DNA of 16,719 nucleotides, taken from assembly GCA_002427525.1 (NCBI GenBank), contig DIRP01000015.1, positions 1,376-18,094 on the forward strand, written 5' to 3'. This document shows positions 1 to 7,998 of the stretch, piece after piece. Both the position numbers and the translations under genes were made by a program. The DNA comes from Bacteroidales bacterium UBA5433. Its GTDB lineage: Bacteria > Bacteroidota > Bacteroidia > Bacteroidales > UBA932. The first letter of the stretch is position 1; every line of letters begins with the position of its first letter. The notes under the pieces were generated by a model. The model did not search any database, had not been told where the DNA came from, and was given only the letters and a program-made list of their open reading frames with translations.

Positions 1-91
1 GATTTTCCGGGCCGATACAGCCGGCAGCTTCGCAGAAAACACGGAAACCGGCGGAACTGTAACTGTAACAGAATACGCAAGCGGACGTTGA
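1..91 (+). CDS. C-terminal end of an unidentified protein (partial, runs off left edge)
   Basis: A reading frame open from base 2 to a TGA at 89-91 encodes 29 residues ending TGGTVTVTEYASGR. Alternating Thr/Val with Gly and Tyr is what a final beta-strand of an extracellular or beta-barrel-like domain could look like, but the fragment is too short for any family assignment. The other two plus frames stop earlier or give arginine-rich translations typical of non-coding frames. The minus strand has no ATG between here and the neighbouring hydrolase stop. The gene would converge on the minus-strand serine hydrolase, with 80 bp between the two stop codons. Calling it coding is an inference from frame openness and composition only. 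Confidence 0.4.
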   Translation, partial: IFRADTAGSFAENTETGGTVTVTEYASGR

Positions 92-137
92 GGCGAAAAA
101 GGCCGCTATTGTAAAGGCGGAACTAACAATCAAAACT

Positions 138-153
138 AAAAGGGACAAGTCCC
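138..153 (-). terminator. weak candidate terminator after the serine hydrolase gene
   Basis: On the minus strand, 18 nt beyond the serine hydrolase stop codon, GGGAC-TT-GTCCC (142-153; more realistically a 4-bp stem with a CTTG tetraloop) is followed by TTTTAGTTTT. It sits where the operon should end, between two convergent genes. The stem is short, so this is only a plausible terminator. The plus strand has T7 at 167-173 but no good stem just before it. Confidence 0.35.
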
Positions 154-171
154 GAACAGTTGCTGCTTTTT

Positions 172-1374
172 TTACTTCAGGATGGATCCGGCCACAATAT
201 TGGCCACCCGGGTGCGCATGCTTATGGCTGCTCCGTCATCGTACGGGTGTACGCGGTTTGCCAACAGAATAATGGCCGTATCTGTTTCCGGGTCGAGAAC
301 CATACTGGTTCCCGTATAGCCGGTATGTCCATAGACTGTCTGTGGATTAAACAAATCGCCGTTCCAGGAGCCTGCACGGCCCCAGCCCAAAGTCCTGCCA
401 AAGGCCATGACATCCTCCGGTACCCGTTCCATAGCCCGTACAGTTAACGGGCCGAGTATCCGGCGTCCGCCAAATTCTCCTCCTCTGAGCAAGGCAACAG
501 CTATAACAGCCAAATCCTCTGCATTGGAAAATACCCCTGCATTCCCGGAATTGCCGCCGTTCAGCAACCTGGCCAACGGGTCGTGCACCTGCCCCACGAG
601 CGGAAGTCCGTCTTCTTGTACTTCTGTGGGTGCACAAAGGGCCAGCGTTTCTCCCTGCGGCATATATGTAGTATGTTGCAGCCCCAGCGGATCAAACACA
701 TTTTCCTGAGCGTATTGCGCCAGGGTCATCCCTGTGATGTTCTCTAACACATGCTGCAGGGTAATGAAGTTCAAACAGCTGTATACATGCCCCGTTTGGG
801 GTTTGTAATTTCTGGGACAAGAGCAAATGTATTCCAGCAGTCCTTCAGGACTGGGAGAGCCGTAACGTTCTATCAATTCTTCGGTTGGCCCGTAAGCCGG
901 CAATCCGGACGTATGCGTAAGCAGGTCTGTAATGGTAATCCGCACCTTTCGGCCCGTTTCCGGATCTGTCCACGGCTGAAAACCGGGAATATAGATATCT
1001 ACAGGATCTATCAATCGTAGCTGCCCCCGCTCTACCAACTGCATAATACTTAAGGTCGTACCCACACATTTACTCACAGAAGCCATATCAAAGACTGTTT
1101 CCGTAGTCATAGGAAGGGTGTCGGGGACCAGTTGCCGGTTCCCGTACGCTTTCAGGTACACCATCTTACCGTGGCGCACTACTGCCAGCACGGCTCCGGG
1201 GATATCTTCTGCCTCAATGGCATCCCAAATCACCTTGTCAACTTGTGACAAACGTTCCGCATCCATACCTGCTGCCTGTGGCGAGGCAACAGGAACGGAA
1301 AGGAATCCCGGGTCCCGGCTGCACGAAAGGAGCAACCAAAGACCCGTTACCAATAAAAATGCTGTTTTTTTCAT
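172..1374 (-). CDS. serine hydrolase lipoprotein, beta-lactamase class C / penicillin-binding-protein-like (S12-type)
   Basis: Predicted 400-residue lipoprotein of the serine beta-lactamase-like superfamily, which includes class C beta-lactamases, D-Ala-D-Ala carboxypeptidases and EstB-type esterases. I start it at the ATG at 1374 rather than the TTG one codon upstream. The N-terminus MKKTAFLLV...LLLSC is a lipoprotein signal with the lipid-attachment cysteine at C18, so the protein should be anchored in the periplasm or at the outer membrane. The nucleophile motif SxxK is S99-V-S-K102. The second motif is Y198-S-C-L-N, where related proteins often read YSDLN. The third is H350-T-G352 in place of the KTG of true beta-lactamases, which favours an esterase or peptidase-type enzyme over drug resistance. 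The substrate cannot be deduced. It is the last gene of the glycosyltransferase-M3 peptidase-hydrolase run, starting 10 nt after the peptidase stop. Confidence 0.88.
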   Translation of the reverse strand: MKKTAFLLVTGLWLLLSCSRDPGFLSVPVASPQAAGMDAERLSQVDKVIWDAIEAEDIPGAVLAVVRHGKMVYLKAYGNRQLVPDTLPMTTETVFDMASVSKCVGTTLSIMQLVERGQLRLIDPVDIYIPGFQPWTDPETGRKVRITITDLLTHTSGLPAYGPTEELIERYGSPSPEGLLEYICSCPRNYKPQTGHVYSCLNFITLQHVLENITGMTLAQYAQENVFDPLGLQHTTYMPQGETLALCAPTEVQEDGLPLVGQVHDPLARLLNGGNSGNAGVFSNAEDLAVIAVALLRGGEFGGRRILGPLTVRAMERVPEDVMAFGRTLGWGRAGSWNGDLFNPQTVYGHTGYTGTSMVLDPETDTAIILLANRVHPYDDGAAISMRTRVANIVAGSILK

Positions 1375-1384
1375 CAAGCCTGTA

Positions 1385-3487
1385 TTATTTTAGCAAACCG
1401 CGATGGCGCAACAAAGGAATTTCTGTAGGTTCTTTCCCGCGGAAACGAACGTACTGTAACATAGGCTCATCCAGGCCTCCTTCTGCCAGGATGTATTTAC
1501 GGAATTTTTCTGCGTACTCCTGATTGAAAATATCACCCGATTCCACAAAAGCCCCGAAAGCGTCTGTATCCAGAATTTCTGCCCACAAATACACATAATA
1601 ACCAACGGCATATCCTCCGCTGAAAATATGTGAGAAGTAGGTAGAACGGTACCTGGGAAGGATTTCATCTATCAAGCCGTACTTCTTCAGGGATTCTTTC
1701 TCAAATGTATTGACATCATACTCTTTTTCTTCTGTTGCCGAGTGGTATTCCATATCCAGCAAAGCAGCTGCAATGAATTCAACCGTAATGAAACCCTGGT
1801 TAAAATGACCGCTGTTGACCAACTTGTTAATCAGCTCCTGCGGCATAGGCTCACCTGTTTCGTAATGCAAGGCATATACCTTCAGGACGTCGGGCTGAAT
1901 GGCCCAGTGTTCGTCTATCTGGGAAGGAAGTTCAATCATATCCCTGGGGATGGAACCGCAAATGCGCCCGTAATCTCCACGGCTGAAGAAAGAGTGCAAC
2001 GCATGGCCAAATTCGTGGAACAGAGTCTCTGCCTCGTCCCAGCTTAGCAACACCGGCTGATCGCCAACCCGTGCGGGGAAGTTGGTTGTTACGGTCACAA
2101 GGGGAAGTTGTTCTGTACCGTCGGGCAGTTTTTTGTACCTGCGCATTCCGGAACACCAGGCCCCGGCATTTTTCCCGGCACGTGCCGGATAGTCCAGGTA
2201 AAGAATAGCCAGGTGGCTTCCGTCCTTGTCCAGTACTTCATATGTTTCCACTTCCGCATCATACACAGGAATGTCGGTATGTTTTTCAAACGTAAGCCCA
2301 TACAGTTTATTGGCTACATAGAACATACCGTCTCTTACGTTTTCCAATTTCAGGTACGGTTTGATTTCCTGCTCATCCAGATCGTATTTTTCTTTACGGA
2401 GTTTTTCTGCATAATACCACCAGTCCCAGCTTTCCAGTTTGAAATCGGCTCCTTCACGGTTGGCAATCTTCTGCATAGCAGCCAATTCTTCCTTGGCTAC
2501 CTTAAGTGCCGGTTTCCATACCCGTTGCAGGAATGAATAAACGGCTTCCGGTGTTCCTGCCATATTGTTAACCAGTACAAAATCTGCGTACGTGTCAAAA
2601 CCCAGCAGCTTGGCCCGGCGTAGCCTGAGGTTGGCAAGCTTTCCGATTATTTCTTTGTTATCATTCTCGTTCCCGTTATCGCCCCTCATGTAATATCCTT
2701 TGTACAATTCTTCCCGTAAAGAGCGGTTGTGTACGTATTGCAGAAAGGGGATCCAGGAGGGTTTGTCCGGTGTAAACACGTATTTCCCTTCCATACCCAG
2801 TTGTGTAGCCAGGTTGGCAGCAGCAGCTATGTTACTTTCCGGCAGGCCGTCCAAATCTTCTACATTATCAACAACCAATTTGAAGGCCTTCGTTTCTGCC
2901 AGCAGATTCTGGCTGAACTGCAGACTCAGGTTGGACAACTCGGTATTAATTTCTTTCAATTCTTCTTTATCTTCCTCAGACAAAGCAGCTCCGCCACGTA
3001 CAAAATCATCGTAATATTTTTCCAGTGTCCTCAGTTGCTGTGCGTCCAGGTCCAGTTCTTCTCTTTGCTGATACAGTTTGTCAATTTTTTCAAAAAGTAC
3101 AGGGTTTAACTGAATTTCGTTCCTGTGCCGGGTCAGCAAAGGGGTCATTTCCCGGGCAAGCGCCTGTAACTTTTCGTTGGTATTGGCGCTGTTAAGAGTA
3201 GAAAACACAGAACTTACACGGCTCAGCAAATCTCCCGCCCTGTCGTATGCAGCTACGGTATTTTCAAAAGTTGGTTCGTCCTGGTTATTGACAATGGCAT
3301 CAATTTCTGCCTGGTGTTGTGCCATAGCTTCTTTGATTGCCGGCATAAAATGTTCCGTTTTAACCAGATGGAACGGAGGTGTTTTAAAAGGAGTATTGTA
3401 CTCCTCTAGTAATGGATTGTTTTTCATTGGATTACATGCACCGGCTACGAGTAAGCCCAGTAAGACTATTAATGTTGTTTTCTTCAT
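1385..3487 (-). CDS. M3 family zinc metallopeptidase lipoprotein (Dcp / oligopeptidase A type)
   Basis: A 700-residue zinc oligopeptidase of family M3, close in length and motifs to peptidyl-dipeptidase Dcp. These enzymes cleave short peptides; Dcp removes C-terminal dipeptides. The catalytic motif is H491-EFG-H495 (HExxH), and the third zinc ligand is probably E519 in the segment IELPSQIDEHWA. The C-terminal segment around 612-635 (RYRSTYFSH, then GGYAVGYYVYLW) matches the tyrosine-rich substrate-binding region of Dcp-like enzymes. The N-terminus has a lipoprotein signal, with lipobox VAGAC and C18. The location is therefore envelope rather than cytoplasm, unlike E. coli Dcp but common for Bacteroidota paralogues. 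It starts 14 nt after the glycosyltransferase stop and was probably co-transcribed with it. Exo- versus endo-specificity is not resolved, so I give no symbol. Confidence 0.93.
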   Translation of the reverse strand: MKKTTLIVLLGLLVAGACNPMKNNPLLEEYNTPFKTPPFHLVKTEHFMPAIKEAMAQHQAEIDAIVNNQDEPTFENTVAAYDRAGDLLSRVSSVFSTLNSANTNEKLQALAREMTPLLTRHRNEIQLNPVLFEKIDKLYQQREELDLDAQQLRTLEKYYDDFVRGGAALSEEDKEELKEINTELSNLSLQFSQNLLAETKAFKLVVDNVEDLDGLPESNIAAAANLATQLGMEGKYVFTPDKPSWIPFLQYVHNRSLREELYKGYYMRGDNGNENDNKEIIGKLANLRLRRAKLLGFDTYADFVLVNNMAGTPEAVYSFLQRVWKPALKVAKEELAAMQKIANREGADFKLESWDWWYYAEKLRKEKYDLDEQEIKPYLKLENVRDGMFYVANKLYGLTFEKHTDIPVYDAEVETYEVLDKDGSHLAILYLDYPARAGKNAGAWCSGMRRYKKLPDGTEQLPLVTVTTNFPARVGDQPVLLSWDEAETLFHEFGHALHSFFSRGDYGRICGSIPRDMIELPSQIDEHWAIQPDVLKVYALHYETGEPMPQELINKLVNSGHFNQGFITVEFIAAALLDMEYHSATEEKEYDVNTFEKESLKKYGLIDEILPRYRSTYFSHIFSGGYAVGYYVYLWAEILDTDAFGAFVESGDIFNQEYAEKFRKYILAEGGLDEPMLQYVRFRGKEPTEIPLLRHRGLLK

Positions 3488-3501
3488 ATATATGTTATTT
3501 T

Positions 3502-4623
3502 TTAGGTTAAGTCACTTGCAAACGCGGTCAGGTCTTTGGCAAACTGTTCCCAGGACAATTCAGATTTTACCTTTCTTATGTTCTCAACAAATACACTTCT
3601 GTCCATGCTGAAATATTTTCTAATAGATAGTGTAAGAGAACAAGGGTCTGTTCCCGGTGCCACCAGCCCGGTTCCCGGTCCTTCAACCGCTTCTGCCAAC
3701 CCACCGGCAGGCGTCACAATAACAGGTACTTCAAAGTGGTATGCCATGGCTGTTATGCCACTTTGTGTGGCTGTTTTGTAAGGCAAAACACAAACGTCCG
3801 CCGCAGAGAAGAAGGCCGGTACTTCTACATCTGCTATATACCTGTTGAACACCTTCACTGCAGCAGGATTGGGTAGTTTTTTAATTGCTTCTTCATACTT
3901 GGCAAAACTTCCGTAACTTTCACCTGCAATTACCAACTGGTATCTGTCACCCAGTTCTCCAAACGATTCCAGCAACAAATCCAACCCCTTATAATCCCTG
4001 ATGAATCCAAAGAACAACAACGTTCTGCATTCCGGATCCAATCCCAGCTTTGCCTTGGCAGAGGCGGCATCCTCCGGGTTTCCAAAATGGTCGTACAAAG
4101 GATGGGGCTTGAGCAGACAAGGTACCCGGGGACAGAGGACCGTAATGTCATCTTTCACAGATTGGCTCATAGCTACACATCCGTCCGTCTGTTTCAGAAA
4201 CCATCCGGACAATTGTTTGTCCATAAAATTGCGTTCATGAGGAATCAGGTTATCCACAATAGATACTACGGTGCATCCTTTCTTTCTGAGCTTGCGTGCC
4301 ACACTACCCAAAGAAGGCGCAAAAAACGGCATCCAGTACCTCATAAGTAACAAATCCGGCTGTTCTTTGAGAATACGCCTTGCAGTCCGCCTGTAAGAAA
4401 ACGGATTTATAGAGTCCAGCACCGGTTCCGAAGAAACAAACACCGCGTTATCCTCTTTATGAACATGTTGTGTTTTCCCCGGGAAAAGAAAGGATGGGTA
4501 TTGTCGGCTGAAGTTGTATGCTTTTACCTGATGGGACTTTTCCAGTTCCCGGAAAAGATTGGCATTAAATTGAGCAATTCCACCTCGGAAAGGGTAGAAA
4601 ACAGATAAATACGCAATTTTCAT
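3502..4623 (-). CDS. GT4-type glycosyltransferase
   Basis: A 373-residue GT-B fold glycosyltransferase resembling family GT4. I chose the ATG at 4623, giving MKIAYLSVFYPFRGGIAQFN: the first beta-strand and glycine-rich loop that open this fold. The longer frame from 4659 would start inside the upstream terminator and adds 12 residues unlike the family. The C-terminal Rossmann domain begins near residue 200 (TLLFFGFIRDYKG). The nucleotide-sugar-binding region is near 273-312 (SAADVCVLPY, SGITAMAY, TPAGGLAEAV), and the last of these provides the C-terminal Glu of the EX7E-like motif. No signal peptide or transmembrane segment is visible, so it is a cytoplasmic enzyme. Donor and acceptor are unknown. 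No other glycan genes are in the window; its neighbours are an envelope peptidase and hydrolase. It has its own promoter, which implies almost no 5' leader. Confidence 0.88.
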   Translation of the reverse strand: MKIAYLSVFYPFRGGIAQFNANLFRELEKSHQVKAYNFSRQYPSFLFPGKTQHVHKEDNAVFVSSEPVLDSINPFSYRRTARRILKEQPDLLLMRYWMPFFAPSLGSVARKLRKKGCTVVSIVDNLIPHERNFMDKQLSGWFLKQTDGCVAMSQSVKDDITVLCPRVPCLLKPHPLYDHFGNPEDAASAKAKLGLDPECRTLLFFGFIRDYKGLDLLLESFGELGDRYQLVIAGESYGSFAKYEEAIKKLPNPAAVKVFNRYIADVEVPAFFSAADVCVLPYKTATQSGITAMAYHFEVPVIVTPAGGLAEAVEGPGTGLVAPGTDPCSLTLSIRKYFSMDRSVFVENIRKVKSELSWEQFAKDLTAFASDLT

Positions 4624-4629
4624 AACATA

Positions 4630-4659
4630 CAAAATTAGCAAATTTGAAGTAAAAGGCAA
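4630..4659 (-). promoter_or_regulatory. Bacteroidota-type promoter of the glycosyltransferase operon
   Basis: On the minus strand TTG (4659-4657), 19 nt, then TAATTTTG (4637-4630) fits the known Bacteroidota pattern TTTG-N19-21-TAnnTTTG. Transcription would begin a few bases past 4630, only about 0-3 nt before the ATG at 4623. The upstream box directly abuts the T-tract of the ribosomal operon terminator. Motif and spacing are seen directly; the start point is inferred from the family consensus. Confidence 0.7.
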
Positions 4660-4660
4660 T

Positions 4661-4692
4661 AAAAAACCCTCCGTTACAGAGGGCTTTTTATT
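4661..4692 (-). terminator. strong intrinsic terminator ending the ribosomal protein operon
   Basis: On the minus strand, 26 nt past the rpsC stop codon, CCCTC-TGTAACG-GAGGG (4683-4667) can extend inward through a T-G and a G-C pair to a three-base loop. It is followed immediately by T6 (4666-4661). A run of A precedes the stem and can pair with the T-tract, and on the other strand the mirror image also ends in T5, so the signal is potentially bidirectional. No plus-strand gene needs it. It separates rpsC from the glycosyltransferase promoter. Confidence 0.9.
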
Positions 4693-4709
4693 TACATACC
4701 GGTTGTTTG

Positions 4710-5501
4710 TCAGCGGGGAGATCTTTCCCTTCTGTCTCTGCGGTCTCTTCCGTCACGGCGATCACCACCACCTCCACTACCACCTCTCCTGTCGCGCCTG
4801 TCACGGCCTCCGCGGCCTTCATGCATCTTACCGGCTCCGGCTGCTGTTGCTGCCGTTCCCACGTTGGGTGAAAGATCACGCTTGCCATACACTTCGCCCT
4901 TGCAGATCCAGACCTTGATTCCCAGAACACCTACTTTTGTATGTGCCTCGGCAAGGGCATAATCAATATCTGCACGGAACGTATGCAAAGGCGTACGTCC
5001 TTCTTTAAACAGTTCGCGACGGGCCATTTCTGCACCGCCCAAACGACCGCTAATCAAGATTTTTATACCCTCTGCACCCATGCGGATGGTAGATGCCATG
5101 GCCATTTTAATGGCGCGGCGGTAAGATACACGTCCTTCAATCTGCCGGGCAATGTTGTTGGCAACAATAGTAGCATCCAGCTCGGGGCGTTTCACTTCAA
5201 AAATGTTAATCTGAACTTCCTTATTGGAAATCTTTTTGAGTTCCTCTTTCAGTTTATCCACCTCCTGTCCTCCTTTTCCGATAATAATTCCCGGACGGGC
5301 GGTGTGAATGGTTACAGTAATCAGCTTCAGGGTCCGTTCTATCACAATACGTGACAAGCTGGCCTTGGATAACCGGGCTGTCAGGTATTCCCTTATCTTG
5401 GCATCTTCTGCCAGGCGCTCAGGATAATTCCCGCACCAGCTTGAATCCCAACCACGGATAATACCTATACGGTTACTGATCGGATTAGTTTTTTGTCCCA
5501 T
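4710..5501 (-). CDS. rpsC: 30S ribosomal protein S3, with extended Arg/Asp/Gly-rich C-terminus
   Basis: S3 of the small subunit, at the mRNA entry site. The start MGQKTNPISNRIGIIRGWDS is diagnostic. The KH domain carries GIIIGKGG at 71-78, and the C-terminal S3 domain runs to about residue 212 (GIKVWICKGEVYGKRDL). The core is normal, but residues 213-263 form a low-complexity tail: an Ala/Gly/Thr stretch, then repeats of RDRRDRR and GGSGGGG ending in ERSPR. Bacteroidota S3 proteins I know also have basic, disordered tails, usually Lys/Asn/Gly-rich. It begins 1 nt after the rplV stop. Normally rplP follows; here a terminator follows instead, so this is the last gene of its operon. Confidence 0.98.
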   Translation of the reverse strand: MGQKTNPISNRIGIIRGWDSSWCGNYPERLAEDAKIREYLTARLSKASLSRIVIERTLKLITVTIHTARPGIIIGKGGQEVDKLKEELKKISNKEVQINIFEVKRPELDATIVANNIARQIEGRVSYRRAIKMAMASTIRMGAEGIKILISGRLGGAEMARRELFKEGRTPLHTFRADIDYALAEAHTKVGVLGIKVWICKGEVYGKRDLSPNVGTAATAAGAGKMHEGRGGRDRRDRRGGSGGGGDRRDGRDRRDRRERSPR

Positions 5502-5502
5502 G

Positions 5503-5922
5503 TTATGCTTCTTTTACTGTTTGTTGTTTTTTATCCAATACTATTGTCACGTGATTTGAACGTTTACGAATTCTAACGGCACGACCCTGTGCAGCAGGGC
5601 GAATTCTTTTCAGAATTCTTCCGCCGTCAACTGTAATGGTCTTAACTATAACGTTGCCGTTTTCAAGCTCCTTCCTTTCACCTTCGTTTTTTGCTTCCCA
5701 ATTGGCAATGGCCGATTTTAGCAATTTCTCCAGGCGTACGGAAGGTTCATTTTTTGTATATCGTAAAATATCCAAAGCATGGTTTACTTCTTCTCCCCTA
5801 ATCAGATCTGCCACAAGGCGCATCTTCCGGGGTGACGTAGGAACGTTGTTCAGCTTTGCATAAGCTGTTTGTTTCCTTATTTCTTTCTGGCGTTCGGCCA
5901 TGTTTCTTTTTCGAGCTCCCAT
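5503..5922 (-). CDS. rplV: 50S ribosomal protein L22
   Basis: A 139-residue L22, close to the usual Bacteroidota length. L22 lines the peptide exit tunnel and binds 23S rRNA. The core segment AKLNNVPTSPRKMRLVADLI and the C-terminal hairpin ILKRIRPAAQGRAVRIRKRSNHVT are diagnostic. I keep the ATG at 5922 (MGARKRNMAERQ), because related Bacteroidota L22 proteins begin MGARKR, rather than the internal Met at residue 8. It lies between rpsS (21 nt upstream) and rpsC (1 nt downstream), in standard S10-cluster order. Confidence 0.98.
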   Translation of the reverse strand: MGARKRNMAERQKEIRKQTAYAKLNNVPTSPRKMRLVADLIRGEEVNHALDILRYTKNEPSVRLEKLLKSAIANWEAKNEGERKELENGNVIVKTITVDGGRILKRIRPAAQGRAVRIRKRSNHVTIVLDKKQQTVKEA

Positions 5923-5943
5923 TAGTGTTCTCTTTTTTTACTG

Positions 5944-6210
5944 TTAACGATTGCCCGAGTGACCTTTAAAAGTACGGGTGGGCGCAAATTCACCAAGTTT
6001 ATGACCAACCATGTTCTCGGTTATATATACCGGAATAAACTTGTTTCCGTTATGTACGGCAACCGTATGGCCAACAAAGTCGGGAGAGATCATACTGGCT
6101 CTTGACCAAGTCTTAAGTACTTCTTTCTTTATTTTCCCTTCATTCATGGCAAGCACTCTTGTTTCAAGTTTTGCTTCAATGTAAGGGCCTTTTTTTAATG
6201 AACGACTCAT
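5944..6210 (-). CDS. rpsS: 30S ribosomal protein S19
   Basis: An 88-residue S19 of full length for the family. It sits in the head of the small subunit next to S13 and contacts the A-site region. The N-terminus MSRSLKKGPYIEAKLETRV and the C-terminal motif KLGEFAPTRTFKGHSG are family signatures. It follows rplB by 18 nt, the typical gene order. Confidence 0.98.
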   Translation of the reverse strand: MSRSLKKGPYIEAKLETRVLAMNEGKIKKEVLKTWSRASMISPDFVGHTVAVHNGNKFIPVYITENMVGHKLGEFAPTRTFKGHSGNR

Positions 6211-6228
6211 GATACAAATTTTATCCGG

Positions 6229-7056
6229 TTATTTTTTCCTTCTTCTTTCAATAATTAACTTACTGGAATTCTTTTTGGGGTTACGTGTTCTATAACCTTT
6301 AGCCGGCAACCCCTTACGTGAGCGCGGATGTCCGCCGGATGCACGGCCTTCTCCTCCACCCATGGGGTGGTCAACAGGGTTCATGGATACTCCGCGGGTA
6401 CGGGGACGGCGGCCCAGCCACCTTTTCCTCCCGGCTTTTCCATGTTGTTCCAGGCTGTGGTCCGGATTAGAAACTGTACCTACCGTGGCCCGGCATGTTA
6501 CCAGGACCATACGTACTTCACCGGAAGGCAAGCGAAGAATTGCATGATTGCCCTCCCTGGCATTCAGCTGGGCATAAGAGCCTGCGCTGCGGGCCATGGC
6601 GGCACCCCTTCCGGGATGTAATTCAACGTTGTGCACCAGTGTTCCCAAGGGTATCTCTGACAAAGGCAATGTATTGCCAATTTCGGGAGCTACTCCGGGG
6701 CCGGATTCAATTATTTGTCCCACCTTCAGTCCGTTGGGCGCAATAATATAGCGCTTTTCTCCGTCTGCGTATGCTACCAATGCTATACGTGCACTGCGGT
6801 TGGGGTCGTATTCAATAGTCTTTACCGTGGCAGAATAGGCGTCTTTATTTCGCAAAAAGTCAATCGTGCGGTATTGGCGCTTGTGTCCGCCACCCATGTA
6901 GCGCATGGTCATTTTACCTTTGTTGTTTCTTCCTCCGGTTTGTTTCAAAGGAGTCAACAGTGACTTTTCCGGAACGGAACAGGTAATGTCGTCAAACGCG
7001 CTTATGAGCTTATGTCTTTGACCGGGTGTTACCGGTTTAAATTTACGTACTGCCAT
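6229..7056 (-). CDS. rplB: 50S ribosomal protein L2
   Basis: A 275-residue L2, full length. L2 is needed for subunit association and peptidyl-transferase centre assembly. It starts MAVRKFKPVTPGQRH. The RNA-binding core includes KTIEYDPNRSARIALV and GEKRYIIAPNG. The C-terminal segment MNPVDHPMGGGEGRASGGHP keeps the conserved histidine of this region. The gene begins 3 nt after the rplW stop. Nothing unusual is visible. Confidence 0.99.
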   Translation of the reverse strand: MAVRKFKPVTPGQRHKLISAFDDITCSVPEKSLLTPLKQTGGRNNKGKMTMRYMGGGHKRQYRTIDFLRNKDAYSATVKTIEYDPNRSARIALVAYADGEKRYIIAPNGLKVGQIIESGPGVAPEIGNTLPLSEIPLGTLVHNVELHPGRGAAMARSAGSYAQLNAREGNHAILRLPSGEVRMVLVTCRATVGTVSNPDHSLEQHGKAGRKRWLGRRPRTRGVSMNPVDHPMGGGEGRASGGHPRSRKGLPAKGYRTRNPKKNSSKLIIERRRKK

Positions 7057-7059
7057 AGC

Positions 7060-7350
7060 TTAAATATTGCTGTAGAAATCAATTTTATCATCACCTGCCA
7101 GCGTTATGTACGCTTTCTTGAAGTGATTGGCACGTCCGGTAAGGAATCCTGCCTTGGTATAACGGCTTTTGCGTTTCCCTTTGTAATTTACGGTGTTTAC
7201 ATCTGTTACTGTTACACCATACATACTCTCAACTGCTTCTTTGATCTGCAGTTTGTTGGCCCTACGGTCAACTATAAACCCGTAACGATTCAATTTCTCG
7301 CCCTGAATCGTCATCTTCTCAGTTATTAAAGGCTTTATCAAAATATCCAT
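7060..7350 (-). CDS. rplW: 50S ribosomal protein L23
   Basis: A 96-residue L23, located at the tunnel exit, where it provides the docking site for trigger factor and SRP in bacteria. I place the start at the ATG at 7350 (MDILIKPLITEKMT), which matches the family N-terminus. The frame also allows a TTG at 7356 that overlaps the rplD stop, but ATG two codons on is the better choice. The conserved elements ITEKM, ANKLQIKEAVESMYGV and VNTVNYKGK are present. Confidence 0.97.
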   Translation of the reverse strand: MDILIKPLITEKMTIQGEKLNRYGFIVDRRANKLQIKEAVESMYGVTVTDVNTVNYKGKRKSRYTKAGFLTGRANHFKKAYITLAGDDKIDFYSNI

Positions 7351-7352
7351 CG

Positions 7353-7994
7353 TCAAGCAGATTGAGTTGTCCCTAATTGTTCGTTGAGCATAGCCTCTAC
7401 TCCTTCTATCAGAATCAGGTTCTGGGCATTCAGGATGTCGTAGGTGTTCAGTTCATCAATGGTGGCTACCTTGACTTTTTCGATATTACGGGACGACAAG
7501 TAAATGTTGTTGTTATTTTCCGGAAGAACCATCAGGATTTTTTTGCCTTCTACATTCAGGTTCCTGCAAATGGTTAGAAAAGCTTTGGTACCCGGAGTAT
7601 CCATAGTAAAGGGTTCGAGAATGGTGATAGCCTGTTCCTGAGCCTTGTACGTGAGGGCTGAACGCCGTGCCAATTGTTTGAGCTTCTTGTTGAGCTTAAA
7701 CCTGTAGCTTCTGGGCTGGGGACCAAAAACCCTGCCTCCTCCTACAAATATACCGGCTTTCAAGCTTCCGTGGCGAGCGCCTCCCGAACCTTTTTGACGT
7801 ACAATTTTGCGTGTACTATGTGCTACTTCCCATCTTTCTTTTGTTTTGTGTGTACCCTGGCGTTTGTTTGCCATGTATTGTTTCACATCCAGATAGATGG
7901 CGTGATCGTTGGGTTCAATTCCAAATACGGTATCGTCAAGGACTACCTTTTTCCCGGAATCCTGACCGTCTATTTTATATACTGAAATTTCCAT
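7353..7994 (-). CDS. rplD: 50S ribosomal protein L4
   Basis: A 213-residue L4. It binds 23S rRNA and extends a loop into the exit tunnel. The loop region QKGSGGARHGSLKAGIFVGG and the following GPQPRSYRFKLNKKLKQLA are diagnostic. In E. coli L4 also represses its own S10 operon; whether that happens here is unknown because the operon front end differs. It begins 4 nt after the rplC stop and ends just before the rplW ATG. Confidence 0.98.
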   Translation of the reverse strand: MEISVYKIDGQDSGKKVVLDDTVFGIEPNDHAIYLDVKQYMANKRQGTHKTKERWEVAHSTRKIVRQKGSGGARHGSLKAGIFVGGGRVFGPQPRSYRFKLNKKLKQLARRSALTYKAQEQAITILEPFTMDTPGTKAFLTICRNLNVEGKKILMVLPENNNNIYLSSRNIEKVKVATIDELNTYDILNAQNLILIEGVEAMLNEQLGTTQSA

Positions 7995-7998
7995 ACAG

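Noticed and set aside
92..171. Terminator for the left-edge plus-strand gene at T7 (167-173)
   Set aside because: The only stem close to it (CAG-TTG-CTG) has three base pairs. The better stem at 142-153 is 13 nt away from the T-run on this strand and suits the minus strand more.
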